This document shows, one piece after another, positions 13,235 through 19,266 of a stretch of DNA of 19,266 nucleotides. The stretch is from NCBI GenBank assembly GCA_040751775.1, contig JBFMGD010000048.1:1-19266 (forward strand), read 5' to 3'. A model generated the notes under the pieces. That model was not told where the DNA came from, did no database searches, and worked only from the letters and a program-made list of their open reading frames with translations. The DNA is from JBFMGD01 sp040751775. Its GTDB lineage: Bacteria > Bacillota > Dethiobacteria > DTU022. The position numbers and the translations under genes are program-made. Each line of letters starts with the position of its first letter. Position 1 is the stretch's first letter.

Positions 13235-14338
13235 ATGGGACACTTGATCGACGGCAGGGAGGAAGCCTACCGCGCCCTGGCGGAGCGTTTGAGCCGTTTC
13301 CCAATCGGAGCGGTCGTAAACGAGACATTTATGGAGATCTTAAAGCGGCTTTACACGGCAACTGAAGCATCGTTGGGGAGCAAGCTGCCGCTGAAGCCGC
13401 TTTCGTTTGAAAAATGCGGCCATTTGACCGGTATGGGCGAGTGTGAACTGAAAGCGATCCTGGAAGGCATGGCGGCCAAGGGGCTGGTGGTGGACATTCC
13501 CCGCAAGGATTCGGCCTATTATATTCTCTCGCCGATGGTGGTCGGCTTTTTCGAGTACACCTTCATGCGGGCCGGCGAGCTGGCAAACAAAGATCTGGCG
13601 GCTCTTTTCGAGCAGTATTTCAAGGATGAGGGCGTGGCCGAGGAAGTTTTCGGCGCTTCGACCAAACTTTTCAAAGCGCTGGCCCATGAAAAGTATATCC
13701 CCGCCCTGGTTCATACCGAAGTGCTCAGTTATGAAAAGGCTTCCGAGATAATCCGGCAGTCGGGAGGCGGCTCCCTGGCCATGTGCGCCTGCCGCCATAA
13801 AGCTACCCATCTCGGCAAAGCGTGCGCGGCGCCCGTTGAAGATATCTGCACCTCGCTCGGCCGGCCGGCACAATGGCTGGTGCGCCGCGGTTTCGCCCGG
13901 GAAGCCTCTGTGGACGACCTGCTGCGCAACCTGGAACGCAGTTACAGGCTTGGCTTGGTGCTGCTGGCCGACAACGTAATTGATGAACCGGCCTATATCT
14001 GCCACTGCTGCGGCTGCTGCTGCGGTGTGCTGCGGGCCATTACCGAGAAGAAAATCATGTCGGTCCACCCGAGCAACTTTATCCCCGTGGTGGATCCTTC
14101 CCTCTGCCTGAGTTGCGGCGCCTGTTTAGAGAGCTGCCGGATCAACGCCATTTCGCAAAACGAGCCCGCAGAGCCGGCGGTAATCGACGCGGCCACATGT
14201 ATCGGCTGCGCGGTCTGCGCCAATAGCTGCCCGAGCGGCGCCCTGAGCATGACCCAAAGATCCGCCCTGCACACGCCGCCGCAAAACAAAATGGCACAGT
14301 ATATCAGTGTGGCGCTGGAGCGAAACCGCCTGGAATAG
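13235..14338 (+). CDS. Fe-S protein with winged-helix-like N-terminus, Cys-rich middle and two C-terminal 4Fe-4S ferredoxin motifs
   Basis: The 367-residue protein has three parts. Residues 15-95 resemble a helical, winged-helix-like segment (NETFMEILKRLYTATEASLG, then LKAILEGMAAKGLVVDI). The middle holds CACRHKATHLGKAC (starting near residue 181) and the dense cluster CHCCGCCCG (residues 256-264). The C-terminus has two classical ferredoxin motifs: C291-x2-C294-x2-C297-x3-C301 and C322-x2-C325-x2-C328-x3-C332 with the following CPSGAL. It should bind at least two 4Fe-4S clusters, and possibly another metal centre in the middle. It is probably a cytoplasmic electron-transfer protein of anaerobes. 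An SD-like GGGGAGAG precedes the ATG and it follows the PGM-like gene by 21 bp. The redox partner is unknown. Confidence 0.8.
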   Translation: MGHLIDGREEAYRALAERLSRFPIGAVVNETFMEILKRLYTATEASLGSKLPLKPLSFEKCGHLTGMGECELKAILEGMAAKGLVVDIPRKDSAYYILSPMVVGFFEYTFMRAGELANKDLAALFEQYFKDEGVAEEVFGASTKLFKALAHEKYIPALVHTEVLSYEKASEIIRQSGGGSLAMCACRHKATHLGKACAAPVEDICTSLGRPAQWLVRRGFAREASVDDLLRNLERSYRLGLVLLADNVIDEPAYICHCCGCCCGVLRAITEKKIMSVHPSNFIPVVDPSLCLSCGACLESCRINAISQNEPAEPAVIDAATCIGCAVCANSCPSGALSMTQRSALHTPPQNKMAQYISVALERNRLE

Positions 14339-14430
14339 GCTGGAGAGAGTACGTTAAATAGCTAACCGGCTCGAAATAAGGCGGTTGATGTATATATAAT
14401 TCAGTATACGGGATTATATGGCGAAAATGG

Positions 14431-14477
14431 TTGATAGCCAAAATATTCTCTGCTATACTGAAATTGTGCTGCAATTT
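14431..14477 (+). promoter_or_regulatory. Sigma-A promoter with inverted repeat at the start site, upstream of the KaiC-like operon
   Basis: TTGATA (14431-14436), a 17-bp spacer and TATACT (14454-14459) form a near-consensus promoter. Immediately after it, AAATTG-TGCTG-CAATTT (14461-14477) is an inverted repeat at the expected start site. It could be an operator or a 5' stabilising hairpin. The rest of 14339-14592 shows no gene. Confidence 0.65.
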
Positions 14478-14592
14478 GTCCCGCTCACCCCGGCGGCAGT
14501 TGCGCTAAAATGGTGATTGCCACTTCTCATACATTATAACTATCTGTTCCGGTTTGAAAAGAGGACTGAATGCGGTTTCCACGGAAAGGGTG

Positions 14593-14949
14593 ATGCCGGT
14601 GTCGCCGGACCATGATATTGACCTCTACAACAGCCTGGCCGCCCAGGTCTGGGAGCGCATGGTCAACCTGGTGGGAGTACATACGGTGACGCTTTTAGTA
14701 CAGCGCGCTCTCTGGCTGACCCGGCAAAAGTATATAGAAGCGGAATTGATTGTTTTTAGCGAAAGCGGTATTTCTTTTGAGGAGCTGCGGATCATCGACC
14801 GCGGCCAGGTGAGAGCGCTGATGGAGGAATTTATCAGTTCATTGATCGGCATCCTCACCGGCCTGATCGGTAAGGAGATTACGGAAAAATTGGCCCGGGA
14901 AATCGACACAATACTAGAGTCGACCGGAGGTGCGCCTTGGAGAGAATAG
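14593..14949 (+). CDS. Small helical protein of unknown function, operonic with the KaiC-like gene
   Basis: I do not recognise the family. The 118 residues are predicted to be mostly helical, for example LYNSLAAQVWERMVNLVGVH, then TLLVQRALWLTRQKYIEAEL, with amphipathic C-terminal helices (ISSLIGILTGLIGKEITEKL). No Cys pair, metal motif or signal peptide is visible, and the single hydrophobic-rich segment is not convincing as a membrane span. The start is uncertain. The ATG at 14593 has GGAAAGGG very close; the GTG at 14599 has better spacing; the frame is open back to a TTG at 14554. The 3' end overlaps the KaiC-like gene by 13 bp, so the two are co-translated. This makes a partner or regulator of the KaiC-like ATPase the best inference. 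Confidence 0.7.
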   Translation: MPVSPDHDIDLYNSLAAQVWERMVNLVGVHTVTLLVQRALWLTRQKYIEAELIVFSESGISFEELRIIDRGQVRALMEEFISSLIGILTGLIGKEITEKLAREIDTILESTGGAPWRE

Positions 14950-16367
14950 TGACCGCGATCACCGGCCTGGACAGCGTCTTAAACGGCGGTTTTCCCGAAT
15001 ACGCGTCGATTCTGATCACCGGCGCGCCGGGTACCGGCAAGACCATCCTCACCCAAAACCTCTTGTTCAACGTGAGCCGCTCCGGCGCAAAAGTACTCTA
15101 CATCAGCACGCTTTCCGAGCCCCAGATCAAGGTGATTCGCTACCAGCAGCAGTTTTCTTTTTTTGATCCCGGTGCGTTTATGAATACGGTGATCTACCAG
15201 GATATCGGTTCGATCATTCGCTCCAAGGGTCCCCGGGACGGGCTGCAGAAGATCGAAGAGCTGATCCGGCAACACCAGCCCGCAATAGTAGCGATCGACA
15301 GTTTGAAAGCCTTTGGCGATATCCTGCCCACGCATCAACATTTCCGGGAGTTTATTTCCGATTTAAGCCTGACCATTTCTATTTGGGGCTGTACTGTGCT
15401 CATGGTGGCGGAGCACCTGGAAGAAGAGGTCATGAGCAGGCCCGAGGCTGCAATTGTGGACGGAATCATCTATCTATACGGCACCGAAGAGCGGAAGCAG
15501 CAAAAACGGTTTTTACGGGTATTAAAAATGCGGGGGACCTATTTTACCCCGGGCGAGCACGCCCTGCTCATCTCCGACCGGGGGATCGAAATCTTCCCGC
15601 GCCTGAACCCGGTGGTAAACAAGCAAGCCTACGCGGCGCGCGGCAAGCGGCAGCGCACGGGGATCCCCGGCCTGGACCGGATGATGGCCGGAGGCATACC
15701 CGAGGGAACGACGACGCTGGTCAGCGGTGCGACCGGCACGGGGAAGACGCTGCTGGCCTTGAACTGGCTGGTGCAGGGCTGCCGGGAAGGCCAGGCCGGT
15801 TTCCTGGTTACCTTTGACGAGAGCGCGGCGCAGTTACTTGAGACGGCCCGAGATTTCGGCTGGGAAATCGAACCGTTTATCGAGTGGGGTTTGCTGCAAA
15901 TCTATAGCGTATCACCTACTGAGCTGGATGCGGAACAGTTGGTATACACGATCCGGGAGAAAATGGGGGAACGTGTAAAAAGGGTGGTCATCGACAGTAT
16001 TTCCACTTTTGAACTGGGGATGGACGATAAGATCAAGTATGCCTATAATATCTGGGGGATGGCGGATTTCTTTAAGTCCGCGGGCATCTCCCTGATGCTG
16101 ACCAGTGAAAGCCAGGACCTGTTCGCCTACCCCCAGATCTCCAATTATGGCCTCTTTCATTTTGCCGATAATATCATCATCTTCCGCCATCTGCTGGAAG
16201 AACATCGATTGCGCCGGGTAATCGGTGTTTTAAAAATGCGGGGCAGTGATCATGCAAAGGAGATGAAAGAGTTTTTGGTCGGGGAAACGGGTCCGGCGGT
16301 CGCCGACCTGCGAACTAACGGCTTGCCGCCGGAAGCCGCTTCCGTCAGCGTCCGGCCGGAATTCTGA
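14937..16367 (+). CDS. KaiC-like protein with two RecA-type ATPase domains
   Basis: The 476-residue protein has two tandem KaiC/RecA domains. Domain 1 (about 1-230) has Walker A GAPGTGKT at 29-36 and AIVAIDSLKAF as the Walker B region. Domain 2 (about 240-460) has Walker A GATGTGKT at 264-271 and VVIDSISTFELG. The ending LRRVIGVLKMRGSDHAKEM is typical of KaiC-like C-terminal domains. Such proteins hydrolyse ATP slowly and often form hexamers that gate signalling partners. Many outside cyanobacteria are not clocks. The TTG start at 14937, with GGAGGTG about five bases upstream, overlaps the upstream gene. No kaiA or kaiB is in the window. It is shorter than cyanobacterial KaiC (about 519 residues), and the cyanobacterial phosphorylation motif is not evident. 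Confidence 0.9.
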   Translation: MERIVTAITGLDSVLNGGFPEYASILITGAPGTGKTILTQNLLFNVSRSGAKVLYISTLSEPQIKVIRYQQQFSFFDPGAFMNTVIYQDIGSIIRSKGPRDGLQKIEELIRQHQPAIVAIDSLKAFGDILPTHQHFREFISDLSLTISIWGCTVLMVAEHLEEEVMSRPEAAIVDGIIYLYGTEERKQQKRFLRVLKMRGTYFTPGEHALLISDRGIEIFPRLNPVVNKQAYAARGKRQRTGIPGLDRMMAGGIPEGTTTLVSGATGTGKTLLALNWLVQGCREGQAGFLVTFDESAAQLLETARDFGWEIEPFIEWGLLQIYSVSPTELDAEQLVYTIREKMGERVKRVVIDSISTFELGMDDKIKYAYNIWGMADFFKSAGISLMLTSESQDLFAYPQISNYGLFHFADNIIIFRHLLEEHRLRRVIGVLKMRGSDHAKEMKEFLVGETGPAVADLRTNGLPPEAASVSVRPEF

Positions 16368-16382
16368 AACGGTAACGGTTTG

Positions 16383-16466
16383 CCGGCGGCTGTTGCGTGC
16401 GGTTTAAGCCAGAGGCCATCGCCGGTAAAACTGAAAAATGGATACTTTAGCCGCCGCCGGTTTTTT
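16383..16466 (+). terminator. Possible terminator after the KaiC-like gene
   Basis: CCGGCGGC (16383-16390) can pair with GCCGCCGG (16453-16460), which is followed by TTTTTT. The loop is long (62 nt), so the element is only moderately convincing. Confidence 0.45.
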
Positions 16467-16637
16467 AGCGAAACTGCCGGCGTTCGCTATTTAATGTGCA
16501 TGCCCTCTCCCTGCGGGAGCGGTCTATCCAAATAACACAAACCGACATTTCAATACTCCTATGGGGGTGGATTAAGTCTAATAAGGTCGAATACTGCCTC
16601 TATGGCTAAAATTTTGATATAAATTTACTTCGATCTC

Positions 16638-16666
16638 TTGTATACATCGTTAAACTCTGCTATACT
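16638..16666 (+). promoter_or_regulatory. Sigma-A promoter of the histidine kinase operon
   Basis: TTGTAT (16638-16643), a 17-bp spacer and TATACT (16661-16666) form a good promoter. The bases CTCTGCTATACT are identical to those around the -10 of the KaiC-like operon promoter. Confidence 0.6.
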
Positions 16667-16755
16667 ACTATCTGGATATACGGCTGTGCTGTTAACTGCG
16701 CTCGCACGGCTGTAGTATGGCAGGTTGAATATTTTGCCGTAAAGGATCAGAGCAA

Positions 16756-16944
16756 ATGTCCGATAACTCTTATCTTAACCTTTACCAAGATCTGGTACGG
16801 AAAATATGGGTTAGGGAAAGAAGGAACAATGATGAGCCAGATTCTTTCTCCCAAATGGCATATTTTTCAAAACGCCCTGGCCGGTATTCTAAAAATGTCT
16901 TTTGCGGTGGTCTTTCCGCCGGGCAAACTACAGCGCGTCTATAA
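16756..16944 (+). other. Short upstream open frame overlapping the kinase start
   Basis: An ATG at 16756, preceded by AAGGA at a plausible SD distance, opens a 62-codon frame that overlaps the kinase in the -1 frame. The first part (MSDNSYLNLYQDLVRKIW) looks protein-like, while the remainder appears to be a shadow of the kinase frame. It may be a leader peptide, a remnant of the kinase N-terminus split by an indel, or chance. Confidence 0.25.
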
Positions 16945-18850
16945 TCCGCAGCCTCCTTTTACGCTTTTCGATAGCTATCCCCTTTTGGCCGAAGCTTACC
17001 GCGCATTTTATTTAAAAATCTCTCAAATATACGATCCGGCAGCCCCGGAACAAATTAGCGAAGATCCCCTCGGTTTACCCACGGCCGTAATTTCACTGGA
17101 GGACGAAGCATTTTTAATCCTGGGCGGATGTTTGACTAAAAGAGACGCGGGGGTCCTGGCTAATTTGCACAACAGGTTGCAAGAGATGGGGGTCCCCGGC
17201 GAAACCAGGCCCTGGCTGCAGATGACCTTCCTTTCCGAGGATGAATTGCGGGTATCTTGCCAACATGTTAAAACCATATACCGGCAACTAGATTGCACTT
17301 TTCATGAAACAACGGGCCTGGGCCAGCGGATGCTGCTGTTGGCCGCTGTGGAAGAGATCAATAAGTTGATGGTTAAGTTACTTAGCCCGGGGAAGTTTGA
17401 TTTAAGCAGCATTCTGGACCTGGTAGTCAGTTCACTGGTAATCTTGTTCGATGCGGAAGGGGCCTGGGCTTTCGTTTATCAGAGACCCGCGAAAACAATG
17501 AGCAAGTACCGGGGCAAGTGTAATAAAATCATAGAATCGCTGCAGCGGGAATGGCAGGCCGGCGCCGCCGGCCAGGCAGACCCTTTAAATTCGTTTATTC
17601 CACTGTGCAAAGAGAAGATTCCGGCCGGTATCTCCGTGGCCCTGGAAACGCTTCAGTTAAGAGATGCTTCCTGCTGCCTGGGGGTAATCACCGCCAATAA
17701 TCCGGAAGTAAGCTCCGCCCTCGCCGCATTTGCCAGGCAGGTCGCGATCGCCCTGGAGGTCGCTTCTCTGTACGAGTCGGTCAAACAGCGCCTCGATGTT
17801 TTATATAACGCGGTGCTGCACGGTTTGATCATGACCAATCGAGATGGTACGGTCTTGCTGGTTAATGAAATAGCGCAAGACCTGCTTGCCGGCCGCGGGG
17901 TGAAGCTCACCCTGGGAGAGCCTCTGCGCGGCACCGGTTTTTATCGCCCCATGGAAGAGGCGCTTGAGGATGTAACCAAGTCAGGTTGCGCCTATATCCA
18001 TAAACGGGCGCTGATCGGGTCAGGCGATCATCCGCTTCACCTGAGGTGGGACGCCCTGCCTCTTGTGTCGGGAAAGGGTGATATCACCGGAGCGCTGCTG
18101 CTTATTGAAGACATCACGGAACAGGTCAATCTTTTTCAGGAGATCCGCGACTGGGAAAGGTTGGCAACGGCTGGAGAGGTAGCCGCCGGCCTGGCTCATG
18201 AGATCCGTAACCCTCTTGCCACCGCTAAGGCGGCGATCCAGTTGTACGATATTATAAATAACGATAGCAAGCGGAAAGAGCTCATGGTGAAACTCAATTC
18301 CGAGTTGGAGCGGATGAACGATATCATCTCGACCTTCCTTAATACCAGCAAACCGATCAAAGAAGAGGGCTTGAAACCGATCAGCCCGGTCGGCGTGATG
18401 CGGGAACTTGAGTTTCTGCTGCGCGGTGAGGCGAACCTAAACGAAATTGATTTAGTAGTCAATTTACCCGATCAGGGCGTGCCGCCGGTCATGGGCGATC
18501 CGAACAACCTCAAACAGGTTTTCCTGAATATCGCCCGGAATGCGATCGAAGCGATGCCGCAAGGAGGAAGGTTGCAGATCGACCTTCAGTGCCTCAACGG
18601 CGATATTCACATCCGTTTTCACGACAATGGACCGGGTATACCCGAAGAGATTTTGCGGAATATCACCCGGCCTTTTTTTACCACCAAGCTGGGCGGCACC
18701 GGTTTGGGATTGTCGATCTCTTCCTCGATCGTAAAGATGATGGGTGGCGATATCTTGATTAAAAGCCGGCCCGGGGGAGGCACAATGGTGGACATTATCA
18801 TGCCGTGCTGCAACACTTCGTGTCCTGATCAAAAAGGGGTGATTTTGTGA
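16829..18850 (+). CDS. Soluble multi-domain sensor histidine kinase (PAS/GAF, HisKA, HATPase)
   Basis: The 673-residue kinase has no membrane segment, so it senses something in the cytoplasm. Residues 1-165 hold an N-terminal sensory region, tentatively PocR-like. A GAF-like domain lies at about 175-310, and a PAS domain at about 330-440 (LHGLIMTNRDGTVLLVNEIA). The dimerisation domain has the H-box LAHEIRNPLATAKAAIQL with phospho-acceptor H457. The ATPase has the N-box NLKQVFLNIARNAIEAMP, DNGPGIP and GTGLGLS. The layout resembles NtrB/AtoS and sporulation sensor kinases. The ATG at 16829 has an AGAAGGA SD. An overlapping frame from 16756 with its own SD might be a leader or the true N-terminus after a frameshift. 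The response-regulator gene overlaps its stop (GTGA). Confidence 0.92.
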   Translation: MMSQILSPKWHIFQNALAGILKMSFAVVFPPGKLQRVYNPQPPFTLFDSYPLLAEAYRAFYLKISQIYDPAAPEQISEDPLGLPTAVISLEDEAFLILGGCLTKRDAGVLANLHNRLQEMGVPGETRPWLQMTFLSEDELRVSCQHVKTIYRQLDCTFHETTGLGQRMLLLAAVEEINKLMVKLLSPGKFDLSSILDLVVSSLVILFDAEGAWAFVYQRPAKTMSKYRGKCNKIIESLQREWQAGAAGQADPLNSFIPLCKEKIPAGISVALETLQLRDASCCLGVITANNPEVSSALAAFARQVAIALEVASLYESVKQRLDVLYNAVLHGLIMTNRDGTVLLVNEIAQDLLAGRGVKLTLGEPLRGTGFYRPMEEALEDVTKSGCAYIHKRALIGSGDHPLHLRWDALPLVSGKGDITGALLLIEDITEQVNLFQEIRDWERLATAGEVAAGLAHEIRNPLATAKAAIQLYDIINNDSKRKELMVKLNSELERMNDIISTFLNTSKPIKEEGLKPISPVGVMRELEFLLRGEANLNEIDLVVNLPDQGVPPVMGDPNNLKQVFLNIARNAIEAMPQGGRLQIDLQCLNGDIHIRFHDNGPGIPEEILRNITRPFFTTKLGGTGLGLSISSSIVKMMGGDILIKSRPGGGTMVDIIMPCCNTSCPDQKGVIL

Positions 18851-19266
18851 ATAAAGTGGATGTCGTGGTTATTGACGACGACGAAGGAGTACGCTGGGTG
18901 ATACAGGAGCTATTGGACACCCGGAAAATTTCTTGTAGCGTGGCCCGTAACGGACAGGAAGGGCTGCAGCTTGTTTTTAAACACAGGCCGGCGCTGGCGA
19001 TTGTGGATATAAAATTGGGCGCAATGAACGGCCTTGATGTAGCACGGCTGATCAGTAAAAACTACAAGAACATCAAGATTCTCTTAATAACCGGCTACAA
19101 GGAAACCGTCAACGGTCAAATTGACGCGGCTATGCCGGTCATGGGCATAATCGAAAAACCGTTTGATGTCATGGAGCTGTTGGATCTAGATCAGCCTGGC
19201 GCTCAGCGCCAGTGGGGAGGCGGCGGAGAGGCCGGCTGCCTATTCTTAATGCCTGATCCAGCCACT
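18847..19266 (+). CDS. CheY-like response regulator, partial (3' end outside window)
   Basis: The GTG at 18847 overlaps the kinase stop codon by three bases, behind an AAGGGG SD. The frame is open to the window edge, 140 residues so far. The receiver domain is complete in its key sites: the acidic triad in VVVIDDDEGVR (residues 6-15), the phospho-acceptor Asp in LAIVDIKLGAMNG, the Thr in LLITGYK, and the Lys in IIEKPFD. It should accept phosphate from H457 of the kinase. The sequence after the receiver (LDLDQPGAQRQWGGGGEAG) does not yet show an output domain, so its type cannot be told. Translational coupling shows the two are a cognate pair. Confidence 0.9.
   Translation, partial: MNKVDVVVIDDDEGVRWVIQELLDTRKISCSVARNGQEGLQLVFKHRPALAIVDIKLGAMNGLDVARLISKNYKNIKILLITGYKETVNGQIDAAMPVMGIIEKPFDVMELLDLDQPGAQRQWGGGGEAGCLFLMPDPAT

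Larger units (their letters stand above)
16368..16828 (+). other. Long intergenic region with terminator, small hairpins and promoter
   Basis: This 461-bp gap has no convincing protein gene apart from a short upstream frame (see 16756). From 5' to 3' it holds a terminator-like element (16383-16466), a small inverted repeat TAGCGAA/TTCGCTA (16466-16489), a weak CTCCC-TGC-GGGAG hairpin near 16507-16519, and a promoter (16638-16666). The middle, 16520-16630, is AT-rich and shows nothing I recognise. Confidence 0.5.

Noticed and set aside
14570..14592. Seven-codon leader peptide (MRFPRKG) ending at TGATG before the small unknown gene
   Set aside because: It has an SD-like AAAAGAGG upstream, but it is too short to distinguish from chance.

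Overview
The window looks like a chromosomal segment of an endospore-forming, anaerobic Firmicute (Peptococcaceae or Thermoanaerobacterales-like). The evidence is a GerA/GerB/GerC germinant-receptor operon, Gram-positive Shine-Dalgarno (SD) sites (AGGAGG-like) with frequent TTG and GTG starts, a ThrC plus PGM-like 'homoserine kinase' pair, Fe-S proteins and apparent selenocysteine use. The species is not recognised. I see no tRNA, rRNA, IS element or CRISPR array.

Layout. (1) 1-3864, minus strand: germinant-receptor operon gerA-gerB-gerC, with gerC cut by the window edge. (2) 4046-5718, plus: a compact operon with two consecutive genes that each read through an in-frame UGA at a redox cysteine. 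The first is a glutaredoxin (UxxC), the second a zinc-ribbon/ferredoxin:thioredoxin-reductase catalytic protein (CxU at the C-terminus). Each UGA is followed at almost the same distance (22 and 23 nt) by a hairpin with the same AGUU apical loop, as expected of bacterial SECIS elements. A DapF-fold epimerase-like gene and a terminator follow. (3) 5924-7387, plus: a Cys-rich five-LysM protein, probably spore or surface associated. (4) 7575-9995, plus: ECF sigma factor, zinc anti-sigma factor, and a membrane protein with a beta-helical DUF583/bactofilin-like domain. (5) 10225-11712 minus, and 11996-14338 plus: threonine synthase divergent from a PGM-like proposed homoserine kinase, then an Fe-S protein. 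(6) 14593-16367, plus: a small unknown gene overlapping a double-domain KaiC-like ATPase. (7) 16829-19266, plus: a soluble PAS/GAF histidine kinase and its response regulator (cut by the window edge). The promoters of (6) and (7) share an identical 12-nt block around the -10.

Most notable is the selenium operon. Glutaredoxin and FTR are partners by chemistry: FTR passes electrons from ferredoxin through its 4Fe-4S cluster to a thioredoxin-fold protein. Here both partners seem to have replaced a catalytic Cys with Sec, suggesting a ferredoxin-driven, selenium-based dithiol relay. An annotator treating UGA as stop would lose the N-terminus of the first gene and the catalytic C-terminus of the second. 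The selenium reading is inferred from sequence; the Sec insertion genes (selA, selB, selC, selD) are not in the window.
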